Positions 54,825 to 64,000 of a DNA stretch of 64,000 bases are shown here, in pieces (position 1 is the first letter of the stretch; every line of letters starts with the position of its first letter). The DNA is from Neonectria sp. B-13 (taxonomy: Eukaryota > Ascomycota > Sordariomycetes > Hypocreales > Nectriaceae), in the NCBI GenBank assembly GCA_002682825.1, contig NOKP01000004.1, positions 2,043,607 through 2,107,606 of the forward strand. Direction: 5' to 3'. Below the pieces are notes generated by a model. That model was not told the origin of the DNA. It made no database searches and was given only the letters and a program-made list of their open reading frames with translations. Both the position numbers and the translations under genes were made by a program.

Positions 54825-57800
54825 CTACTCCCACCTCTTCCACTCCTGAATCAGGTTGTCCACCTGTTCTTCCACCCAGTCGTCGTCATGGCCTGACTTG
54901 TCCAGCTTGGCCAGCTTGTCGTGGATCACCGCCTCGATCTCCATCCGCTCCATGACCTTTCCCTCCAAGTACTTGGGGTCGTTCCACCGGCAGGCCTTTT
55001 GGAAAATGTCCCGCATTCGGGGAGAATAGAGCTGGCATGTTGCCAGTGGAACCCTCTGCGGGTTCGCGTAAAAGTTGCGGGCAATGACGTTGTCGTCCTT
55101 GAGCCGTGGGCGAACGACTTCTTCGAAGCAATCGCCGCAAACGGTAAACTTTCGAAGGTATTGCATCGTATGCCAATGTCCGTTCGCAATAGGTGTGTCT
55201 TCGTGGCACTCGCTGATCGATGTGATTTTTTCAAGCTCTCTGGCTAGGCCGTCGATGTCCGGCTCTTCGTGTTCCATGCGTGCAATGTCTGACGTCGCCT
55301 CCATGGCGTCAAAGTACGTTACAAAGCGCTTGCGCTTGGGTTTGAACCGCATGGAACAAGTGCCCCTGGTAGGCTCTGACCGGGAACTCAAGGGAACAAA
55401 TATATTCGAAAGGTTGGGGAGCAACGCTTGGATCGTTCGGGCACACTGAGAGCAAATAGTGAAGTCATAAACTGGTCGCCGAGTATATGGGTTCCATATC
55501 GTTAGCCAGTTTCGGGATGTCGTCCGATCGCCTGGACAAGGCACGTTCTGGGTGGCGGCAATAACATTGGCAACTTCATGGAATAGTCGCAAGTCAGGTT
55601 TGTCGTTCTTCAGAGTCAGTAGCCAAGCGATACGGTACCAGGGAGATAAGCCGAAATCGCATGATATAGGCCTATCTGAGGGACGAAGCATGGGCTGAAA
55701 GAAGGTCCGATAAGCCGAGTTTGAGAAGACCGTAGTGTAGCAGTCAGGACAAATATTGAAGTCTGTCCTCGGCAAGGTGAGCCAGTCCATCTTGCCCGCC
55801 ACAGGATGCTTGCGACGGCATTCGGGAAACTTAGGAACACCAGTCCCTTCAGTATTCTCAGAATGTCTTCGAACAGAGCCAATTGGCCTCTCGAGGCGGT
55901 AACCATCCCTTTCAGGGTCAAATGAGGGGGGTTGCCACGACTGAGATGTCGCAGGTACGCGAGCACTTGGTGTCAGGGCTGCGGATCTGGCTTCAAGGGG
56001 CGTTTCGGGACCGATGGGGATCGGCAGTGGTATTTCCGGCATGGAAATAGGTGGCTCTGTGTCGTACACAGATCTGCCTAGCCACTCGTTTCTCCGAATA
56101 CCAAAAGGATCCATTGGTGGGTCGTCATCGACAGGATATGGAAGCTGTGACTTTGGGCGCTCTGATGGCGGAGGAGGCTGCTCCTCTTTAGAGATGGGGA
56201 AGGTTGAAGAGCCTCGTGTGTTGGGGGGAACATCTTCTGAGAACCCGAATGGTACAGGGATCGGTATGGGCATCGTCGGTCCTTTGGGTCTCAGACGTGG
56301 ACCACCAGGCGCTTCCACCTTCTCCAGGGTCGGGGTAGACGGGCGACCCTCTTGGACGACGATGGATTTCCTCCGACGCTGCTGGAGCTCTCGTGGGCCC
56401 TTGGGATGATCGTCGCCTGGTCGGTTATCCGATTCTCTGGACGAAACATTTGACGATCGTGTAGCATCATCGCGTTCTGACCTTCCATAGGGAGGAGATG
56501 GCTCCCTCCTGTTGTTTTTTGGTGGTACGTAATCGTTGTGGTATCGAGCGTCTCCTACCCTGTCGTTGGAGAGTGGGCGAGCTGGCTTTCCAGAGTCAAT
56601 GTTTGGGCTTACACGCTTTGTTGCGGATGAGGCCGAGGAGGCGCGATTGTGGCCTTCGTCAAATCGTCGGTCGCCTGGCTGATTTGGATAGGATCGCTGA
56701 ACAGGCGATCGGCGACTGGAGCTCGAAGGCTGGCTGTAGCCATGGTAGGCTTGTTCTCGCCCGCCTGCTCCATGTTTGATGACCTCGGGTGCGAGTGACG
56801 GGTCAGGAAGTGGTCGAGTTTGTCGAACAGGGGGTGGGTCAGCCCGACTACTGCTTGTAACAGGGTAACTTCGATATTTCTCTGGTAACTGATCCTCTTG
56901 GCCACCAGTCTCCAGTTGGGGTAGGTCTTGCCTACTCTTACGCTTTTCTAGGCGAGGCCTGCTCCCATCCGAGTCTGTACCTGAACCAGGCTTTAAGTTA
57001 GACTCGGGCTTTGAGCTGGACCCGGGCTTTGAGTGAGCCCCGGGTTTAGAGCTGAACTCGGGCTTCGAGCTGTACTCAGACTTTGAGCTATACTCAGGTT
57101 TTGAGCTGGACTCGGGCTTCGAGCTGGACTCGGGCTTCGAGCTGGACCCGGGCTTCGAGTGAGGCCCGGGTTTCGAGCTGAAGTCGGGTTTCGAGTTGTA
57201 CTCAGGCTTCGAACTGTACTCTGGCTTCGAACTGTACTCCGGCTTCGAGCTAAACTCCGGCTTCGAATTGTACGTCGGCTTGGAATTGTACGTCGGCTTG
57301 GGATTGTACGCCGGCTTGGAATTGTACTCCGGTTTCGAGTTGTACTCCGGCTTCGAGTTGTACTCCGGCTTCGAGTTGTACTCCGGCTTCGAACTGAACT
57401 CGGGCTTCGTGCTTGGCTCGTGTCTCTGGTATTTTCCCGTGTTGTATGTGTGGTCATCGGTCCGTTTATCCTCTCGAGGGGGCCGGTGATCTGCCCTCTT
57501 CTCAGGTTCACCATCAGAAGAACCAGGCGGTCCCGTTAATATGACAAACCGACGCTCCGGGTTGTATTCGTGCACCTCCACTATGAGGGGGTGCTGGTCA
57601 ACGTCACCCCGCGACGGGGTCTCCTCGTCCGAGGACTTTGCCCTGTGTGTTGCTCCATGCTCCCGTTTCAACGACACTTCCTCGTCCTCGACACTTGGCG
57701 GTGGTGGTGGGAGGACCCTCCGGGGTCGCGGCGTGGGTTGATAGTAGCGAGGGGCCGTTAACTCGTTTGACGGGGCCGGCCGCGAGTATTGGTGGGCTTC

Positions 57801-57946
57801 GAGTTCTGATGACGACCTGTGAAGGACTTGTCAGCGTGGAATTGGGGAGAGGGACGGAGGAGGGTGTACGGTTTGGGGCTCTTGGCCCGGGATGTGGCAT
57901 AGTAGCCCGTCTGAAGCAGGCTCTGGATGTCCAGCGACTCGACCAT
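54825..57946 (-). CDS. Uncharacterised protein: hexapeptide repeat plus triplicated cysteine module
   Basis: Two exons (57946-57870 and 57816-54825; 53-nt intron, GTACAC donor, CTTCACAG acceptor) give 1022 residues. The joined N-terminus reads M-V-E-S-L-D-I-Q-S-L-L-Q-T-G-Y-Y. Residues about 155-305 are 24 tandem hexapeptides of the S-K-P-E-Y-N type. A long Pro/Ser/Arg-rich, probably disordered region follows. The C-terminal 330 residues hold three related modules, at 692-745, 786-846 and 896-953, each C-x(22-27)-C-x2-C-x(26-30)-C with an F-x-[IV]-C-x2-C core and a Trp before it (FNICPDC, FTICSQC, FTVCGDC). I recognise no named domain; zinc binding is inference from the CxxC pairs. I see no signal peptide or membrane segment. 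It is expressed from its own promoter next to RPL4 and PGA2; nothing suggests a shared pathway. Confidence 0.8.
56985..57415 (-). repeat. 18-bp coding minisatellite, 24 hexapeptide units
   Basis: Twenty-four consecutive hexapeptides, mostly S-K-P-E-Y-N, S-K-P-E-Y-S and S-K-P-G-S-S variants. The copies near 57325-57400 are nearly identical at the DNA level, which points to recent expansion by slippage or unequal exchange; distal copies have diverged. Confidence 0.93.
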
Positions 57947-59826
57947 GTTGCGAATTCACTTGACTGAGTGCTAGGAGATCAAATCATTGTATCAGGGGCA
58001 GAAAATAGGAATGCGCCCAGCGGGAGGTGCGCCGAAGGGCCTCGGCGAGTCAACGCTCCGGCACTTGTTGCTAGTGCAGTGACTCGGTCGGTTGCGCAGG
58101 CGGGGTGGTGTCGGCGTCGGCGTTGGGCAGAGATGAGGACAAGCGCTTGTCGGTGAGGGCAGCGGACTGCGAACTGGGAATCGAGGCTGGCCGTAAGGAG
58201 ACGATGCTGAGATCAAACAGAAACCGAAGGAAAAACAACTGGATGTTGAGTGGAGGAGGATGCGACGTAAAGAGGGCCCAGCCGGAACTTGGAAGGTGCT
58301 TGAGCCTTGGAGGCGCAGCTTGAGTGCCCAAAAGCGGCGGGAGGAGGGGAGGGATGACATAGGCCACACATCACAACGCAACCACACGCACCACGGCGCA
58401 CAGAACCTGAACCAAGACGCAGAACCATGTCTAGGTACCTCAGGCGCCGCTGACGGCCCACCCAAACCCCAGGTATCGGAGTATAGACAGGCATCCATCA
58501 CAGCGCCCCTCCTCGGCTTCGATCCGCCAATCGCCCCGCCAGGTTGCCCCTCTCGACGTCGGGCTCGGCGTGGGCACGGAGACTACCCTGGACCGTGACC
58601 GCGGTGTGGCGCCCCAAAAACAAAACAAGAGGTGTGCATGATCACTGATCAGTGAGATGCACTTTGTTGCAAGTGCAACCTGCACGTCTTTTTTCGGTGA
58701 ATTCCCAGGGCTTGACCGCATCGGTTCGTTTGGGTGCAATAGTGCTACTGTCCGCCCATACACAGCAGCCTCCCTGCAGTCGTGACATCTTGTCTCAGTA
58801 ATCCAGTCACGGCTGATCCACCACCTCGTAACAGAACTGGCCTCTACAGTCTAAGTTACTGACAACTTGTCAGCACTTTTGCCTTGGACGTTAGCCCAGT
58901 CCATTATTAGATGCTGCAGTCAGGTTAAACCAGTGGCAACGGCCACCCTGACTCACACCATGCGGCCGGGCACTCGGATTCCAGACACTTCTAGCAGCGC
59001 AAAGACATAGAAACTTGTGCCTTTGCCCGCCCCATGAACTAGGCTCGATGTACAGCTGGGCGAATAATGCAGCCGCTTGCCTGTCGTGCTCATGCCCCTC
59101 ACTACTGCATCCTGTGACTACTGGTGTACGCCCTCTTGCACAGAGCCGATAATACACATGATCGTCATTGTTGCGTGTCGCGCCGTCGAACTGGTCTCCA
59201 CGGGGATGTTGGGCTTGAAAACTTGCCCCAGGTCTGTTGTCGCCTAAGCTGGACCCAGTGGGAGCCAAGTCGTGACGACTGGTAATCAAGTTGAGGATAT
59301 AATACCCACATCTGTCCGGGTTGACCGTGGCTTGCTGAAGGGCCCTAGTCCCGGTCGCACAATGCTTTCTTTGGCCGTGCTCCTTGCAACAAGAAGCGAC
59401 TGGTGGAGGCTGTGTTGCTGTTGCTGCTGCTCGTTGGGCAGTGTCTGACAAGTGTTGCCGACGAGACTTACGGGGTCTATTATGAATCTACAAGCTCGGC
59501 CTCATCCATCGACGTAACGTGGTTGCGTGGGTGATACTGTCTGATAGAAAAAGCCTGCCGACCATGATCGATAGTGGACAATGGATCCGATGGTGTGCTA
59601 GAAGAGGTGACAGACCACCGTTGCCCTCTGGCGCTCTAGTTTCGTTCTTATAGAAACTGAACTACGCCTGAGGATGCTGGCGTACGGTAGGGACGATTAC
59701 CTCCTCACACAAGGATCTGATCTCACGGCACAGTAGACGGTGGGACTTCCAGTTCTGACCAGCTTCTGGTGCTTGATTAACCTCGTAAACATACTCGATG
59801 ATCCATATTTCCAAAAATGATCCAGC
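57947..59826. other. Intergenic region, 1.9 kb
   Basis: Between the start of the repeat-protein gene and the PGA2 stop, both minus strand. A frame of 186 codons (58891-59451, -) has no recognisable domain, so I do not call it. No RNA gene is seen. Confidence 0.5.
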
Positions 59827-60309
59827 TTAGTCCTCCAAAAGGTCTGCGATGTCCTTGTCATCCTCTTCCTCCTGTCTTCGTAGCTCGTCGGCCTCGACCA
59901 ATTGCTTCAGCATCACTCGCTGCCTCGTTCGGGCCTTCTCACCCCAGTCGGCACCAGTGCTTCCGCCCTGCTGTTCGGTCTCAGTACCGTCCTCAGCCGA
60001 TTCTCCCCTGAGCTCATTGGGTGAGATCTTTGCCTTGGCAGCGGCCTTCTCTTTCTCATCCTGCTCCTCCATCTTCCGGACGGCGACCTTGCCGGCCAGC
60101 TTGAGCACGTACGGCCGCAGCAGCATGTAGCCACCGACAATCACGATCATGCGGATCCAGTTCTGGGTACTCATGTCGGAGAAGGTCGCCGCGAGGTTGT
60201 TGGAAGCGTTGGCTCCATACTGGACGAATTGAGCTGTCGCCTTGCCAAGGGCGTTGAGCTCAGTGGGCTCGTTCTCGAGCTGCTGCTGCTGCTGGGTCTC
60301 AGAGTCCAT
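59827..60309 (-). CDS. PGA2: Pga2-family ER membrane protein (protein trafficking)
   Basis: Single-exon gene for 160 residues. In yeast, Pga2 is an essential ER membrane protein needed for maturation of Gas1 and alkaline phosphatase. Features: a short glutamine run at residues 6-10; the family core S-x-x-N-W-I-R-M-I-V-I-V-G-G-Y-M-L-L-R-P-Y at about 48-70, which is the single membrane segment; then KLAGKVAVRKMEEQDEKEKA, and a charged tail rich in Glu and Gln with a predicted coil (MLKQLVEADELRRQEEEDDKD). The acidic C-terminus LLED and the W-G-E-K-A-R-x-R-Q motif are typical of filamentous homologues. Longer than yeast Pga2 (129 residues). The start is the first Met of the frame. Confidence 0.87.
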   Translation of the reverse strand: MDSETQQQQQLENEPTELNALGKATAQFVQYGANASNNLAATFSDMSTQNWIRMIVIVGGYMLLRPYVLKLAGKVAVRKMEEQDEKEKAAAKAKISPNELRGESAEDGTETEQQGGSTGADWGEKARTRQRVMLKQLVEADELRRQEEEDDKDIADLLED

Positions 60310-62108
60310 GATGAAGTATCTAGTTCAGTGGATGCTGGCGCGCTTGAGACCAAGGGTTGGACGACGAGATGACCTGGATGCAGAGTAAGGGTGCACGTCG
60401 TAAGGCTGAGCGAGCTGAAGTAGCTTGAGCGGTTGTTGTGGCGGCTGATCTTAGAGGGCGGAGTGATGAGTGGCGAGGAGAAGTCAGAAAAATGAGTCCG
60501 CCACGTCAGATGAGGGCAGCGAGATGAACTGAGGGAGTATTGCTGTTTTTTGAGGCCGGGTCGCAGAGGTGTTGTTGAAGCCGGAAGATTTTATAGCGCG
60601 CTTGTTTGCCTTCCCGAGTGGATATCTCCGATGGTCCCGGCTTTTCTGCACGGAAAATGGGCGCTGGTGGCAATTGAGAACGACACGCGGGACTTGTTAA
60701 TCGCTCCCTCCTAACTTTGAACTTTTAATCACTCATTGCGCCTATTCATCAAACTAGTAATTTCAATACAGCGCACGCCGACAATCTCGCTTACCGTCCA
60801 TGATTGCTTATTTGATGAACTTGACACAAATGCAGGAGGTTAGGTAGGTACATGCCAGAGCAGTCGGTTGATTGCGGACTGGCGCTAGAGCTACGGCTCG
60901 ACGAGTCCATGACAAGAATAGCATTCCATTCGTTGTGATTGAATTGCCAACTACTATAACAATGGATATTCCTTGAACAGAAGTAACATAAGTAATGAAC
61001 ATCCTAGGAGCCCTCCGATTTCGTCATCACTGCCCTACTTCGTTAGCCGGCATCTTTGCGCAATCTGATTTTCGACACGATATTCCAAAGTCTGACACGG
61101 GCTCATCAAGACAGGTGCAGTGGTGGTCAGGCCCAGAATCCGCTCCAGGTTTTACAAATCTGGTCTCTGGCGTCATATTTGTATCGTCTGCGGACTTGCG
61201 GGCTGTATGCACTGTCAACTCGAATTTGAGTGAGAAGCTTCCTAAGGTCGTACCAGAGCATGTGTCCAGCGATGCATCAACGTCGGCCATGTTGCAATGT
61301 ATTTCTGGAGAAAGGGTTTGTATTTGCTTAGAGATTCGATTGCGATGAGGCGACACATATAATAGAGAGGGGGAATTCAGCCGACAAAAGGTGAGCGTCA
61401 TCATCTCCTTTATACTGCCATGTACGACTGAGTGACCTCGTCTGCTGAGGGCACACGTCAGGATTGGCGGTTCTCCAGCAGTCGCCCAATTAACATTGTG
61501 CTGAGCACCTAAAAGATGACCTCACGGGTGATAATGCCGACGAACCAGAGTCCTTGGAGCAGTAGCATCACATGCTCAATGGCTTAGTAGCGGAAGCTTG
61601 GAGGGGAAGATCGCTGCCAGCTCTGGTACCTGAGCTGCAATTATTGGTGTTGCCAACGAAGTAATCGTGTCTTAATATCTCCCGGAAGGCAATCATTTCA
61701 GCGACGAGGTATCCTTGAGAAAACGTGCCCATGATGATAGAAAGGGACGGAGCATGACAGTTCACTATCGGCCATATCCGAGCCAGCTCTTCCCAACCTG
61801 AGGCGTCACCCTCCAAAGTACAACCCCAAGGACGCGACGCCACGTGACTTGATTAGCAGCCGCCGAGCTCTAAGTGGACGCCTTGACCCCTGGCCTAGTA
61901 ATTGGGCGGTAACCCACTGAGGACCCACAGAGGACAAACCACCTCTGGGCCAGCATGCAGCACAGCTCATAAAAATTTCGAAGCATCATATCAGCATCTG
62001 CACCGCCGTGTGGTCTTGAATTCGCGCACCTCCTCCCCCGTCCCTTCTCCTCTCAATTTCCTTCTCATCTCTTTGCGGTTGTCTTTATATACCCCGCGGC
62101 TTGTCATC
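60310..62108. other. Divergent intergenic region, 1.8 kb
   Basis: Separates PGA2 (-) and TUF1 (+). Frames at 61027-61404 (-), 60995-61348 (+) and 61568-61843 (-) lack recognisable domains. A CACGTGAC motif at 61841-61848 lies in the TUF1 promoter. AT content is higher than in the neighbouring coding regions. Confidence 0.5.
61841..61848 (+). promoter_or_regulatory. CACGTGAC (Cbf1-type E-box) upstream of TUF1
   Basis: CACGTGAC starts 268 bases before the TUF1 start codon. The same octamer lies before SAC3 and RPL4. Binding is inferred. Confidence 0.35.
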
Positions 62109-63527
62109 ATGTCGACCGCTTTCCGATCCGTTGCGCCGTTCCTGCGCACCGCCCGCCAAGGCCTCAACGGTGCCCGGGTCAACCCCCTCCAGTCTGCCCT
62201 CAAGAAGCAGAACATTCCCGGCGTCCTCAACATCTACCGATCATACGCCGTCTTTGAGCGAACCAAGCCCCACGTCAACATTGGTACCATTGGCCACGTT
62301 GATCACGGAAAGGTACGCCCGTTGTCCTTCAATCGCAATTGGCGCTGCTTTGATGGACATATCGGCTGACTTTTGGCTCTTGCCATTCTCTAGACCACCC
62401 TCTCCGCCGCCATCACCAAGCGTCAGGCCGAGAAGGGCTTTGCCAACTTCCTCGACTATGGTTCCATTGACAAGGCTCCCGAGGAGCGAAAGCGTGGTAT
62501 CACCATCTCCACCGCTCACATTGAGTACTCCACCGAGAACCGCCACTACTCTCACGTCGACTGCCCTGGCCACGCCGATTACATCAAGAACATGATCACT
62601 GGTGCTGCCAACATGGATGGTGCCATCATTGTTGTCGCCGCCTCTGATGGTCAGATGCCCCAGACCCGAGAGCACTTGCTGCTCGCCCGCCAGGTCGGTG
62701 TCCAGAGAATTGTTGTCTTCGTCAACAAGGTCGATGCCATTGATGACCCTGAAATGCTGGAGCTCGTCGAGATGGAGATGCGTGAGCTCCTTACCACGTA
62801 CGGCTTTGAGGGTGACGATACCCCTGTCATCATGGGCTCTGCTCTCATGGCTCTCAACAACCAGCGCCCCGAGATTGGCAACGAGAGGATCGATGAGCTT
62901 CTCGAGGCCGTCGACACATGGATTCCTACCCCTACCCGTGATCTCGACAAGCCCTTCCTCATGTCCGTTGAAGATGTTTTCTCCATTGCCGGCCGTGGTA
63001 CCGTCGTTTCTGGCCGCGTTGAGCGTGGTACTCTGTTGCGCGACCAGGAGATTGAGCTGGTCGGCAAGGGCCAGGAGGTCATGAAGACCAAGGTCACCGA
63101 TATTGAGACTTTCAAGAAGTCATGCGAGCGATCCGAGGCTGGCGACAACTCCGGTCTTCTCATCCGTGGTATCCGCCGCGAGGATGTCCGCCGTGGTATG
63201 GTCGTCTGCGCCCCCGGTACTGTCAAGTCTCACACCCAATTCCTTGCTTCCCTCTACGTCCTGACCAAGGAGGAGGGTGGCCGACACACTGGCTTCCAGG
63301 AGCACTACCGACCCCAGCTCTACCTCCGTACTGCTGATGAGTCGGTCGACCTGACCTTCCCCGAGGGCACCGAGGATGCCACCTCCAAGACCGTCATGCC
63401 TGGTGACAACGTCGAGATGGTTGTGACCATGACCCACCCCAACGCCATTGAGGTCGGTCAGCGATTCAACGTCCGTGAGGGTGGTCGCACTGTCGCCACT
63501 GGTCTCTGCACCCGCATTGTCAAATAA
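62109..63527 (+). CDS. TUF1: Mitochondrial elongation factor Tu
   Basis: Two exons (62109-62312 and 62394-63527) with an 81-nt phase-0 intron give 445 residues. EF-Tu carries aminoacyl-tRNA to the mitochondrial ribosome as a GTP complex. The first 45 residues are a basic presequence ([20 protein letters not shown]). G1 is GHVDHGK-T, with the intron falling between Lys68 and Thr69; the effector region has [10 protein letters not shown]3 is DCPGHADY; G4 is NKVD. Domains 2 and 3 follow ([44 protein letters not shown]). The frame is open for another 69 codons upstream (Met at 61902), but the presequence logic and homologues favour MSTAFRS. Codon use is biased as in a highly expressed gene. Confidence 0.97.
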
Positions 63528-64000
63528 ATGGACCATCGGTACCCTGAGCTTGCTGGAAGAGCTGTTCTCGCAGTTGGGACACGGCGTGAAGGGAAATTCA
63601 CGTCCGGAGAAAAGGTGGTGGTGTACGAATTAAACGCGCTCATGTACTGGGCCAAATCTCCCACTTTGAGCTCAATTTGGCTCTTGTATACTTACGGCTG
63701 GGGGGGTCAAAGATCTCCGCTCTGCTTCTTCCCGTTGTCTTGACAATTGTAATTTAGACAAAATAGGGGAGGCAGTAATGAATACTTGTAAAACTAGCAT
63801 CTGAAGTCAATTTGTTCAATAACGTGCCAGGAAACGGCTTGTGCAACAGTTCCAGACGCAGTTGATGAACGGTTAATGGTCATTACGAAAATTCTCATTG
63901 GACTAAGACAGGGTCGACGGGAGGGATCGACGGGGAGGTCGGGTTTGCTGCATTGGATGGTTTGGCAGCTGTTGGGTCTATCATGACCGCACAATCCTTC
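63528..64000. other. TUF1 3' region
   Basis: Sequence after the TUF1 stop to the end of the window. It should contain the TUF1 3' UTR. No further gene can be supported. Confidence 0.6.

Noticed and set aside
57159..57539. Arg/Leu repeat frame on the plus strand; also the array-like pattern of spaced repeats
   Set aside because: It is the antisense of the hexapeptide minisatellite. The units abut without unique spacers, so it is not a CRISPR array, and the genome is eukaryotic.
58891..59451. Open frame of 186 codons between two genes
   Set aside because: No domain and no homologue I recognise; left as intergenic.
61027..61843. Possible small two-exon gene upstream of TUF1
   Set aside because: Two minus-strand frames could be joined by splicing, but I found no convincing donor/acceptor pair and no known domain.
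61902..62108. In-frame 69-codon extension of mitochondrial EF-Tu
   Set aside because: The extension adds non-presequence residues before a good mitochondrial targeting start; more likely promoter and leader.

Overview
This window comes from the nuclear genome of a filamentous ascomycete, most likely a Sordariomycete and probably Hypocreales. The evidence is short introns (about 53-246 nt, mostly 53-80) with GTRNGT donors, GC-rich third codon positions, pyrimidine-rich leaders, and family members typical of that class (a CTF1/FarA-type zinc-cluster regulator, the fungal "LPXTG-domain" surface protein family, a Sac3 with NPF-type repeats). I infer the taxon from sequence style and protein resemblance, not from a database search. 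I saw no prokaryotic, viral or transposon genes, and no tRNA, rRNA or CRISPR array.

Layout: the window opens in the 3' part of the H/ACA pseudouridine synthase gene CBF5 (1-613, +). A secreted GH43 glycosidase (2629-3642, +) and a single-pass membrane protein with a duplicated cysteine module (4679-6200, +) follow. The TREX-2 mRNA-export scaffold SAC3 (6730-11016, -) is next, then two ribosome-assembly genes in divergent orientation, LTV1 (11423-12719, -, 40S) and LSG1 (13142-15223, +, 60S). Then come a GAR/GAS2-domain cytoskeletal protein (15802-18657, -) and a five-exon CTF1/FarA-like fatty-acid-responsive regulator (21969-25146, -). A gap of about 7.6 kb precedes a malic enzyme (32729-34960, -, with a possible upstream mitochondrial leader at 35021-35362), and a second gap of about 7.7 kb precedes a large acidic protein with a C-terminal Telo_bind (POT1/Cdc13-type) domain (42689-47389, -). 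The right end is gene-dense: a flavin monooxygenase (48016-49431, +), an Aro8-type aminotransferase (49996-52165, +), ribosomal protein uL4 (52778-54055, -), an uncharacterised repeat and cysteine-rich protein (54825-57946, -), PGA2 (59827-60309, -) and mitochondrial EF-Tu (62109-63527, +).

The common thread is growth machinery: rRNA modification (CBF5), 40S and 60S maturation (LTV1, LSG1), a ribosomal protein (RPL4), mRNA export (SAC3) and mitochondrial translation (TUF1). The LTV1/LSG1 intergenic region carries PAC- and RRPE-like motifs, and the RPL4 promoter carries Tbf1-like and Cbf1-like motifs, which fits known ribosome-biogenesis regulation in ascomycetes. Metabolic genes (GH43, malic enzyme, FMO, aminotransferase) are scattered singly; I see no secondary-metabolite cluster.

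The best candidates for something undescribed are a threefold repeat of a C-x(22-27)-C-x2-C-x(26-30)-C module in the 1022-residue orphan protein, and a duplicated cysteine module with near-matching intron positions in the 4679-6200 membrane protein. I found no convincing new multi-gene system. About 20 kb of the window is gene-poor sequence in which I could support nothing but simple repeats and short motifs.
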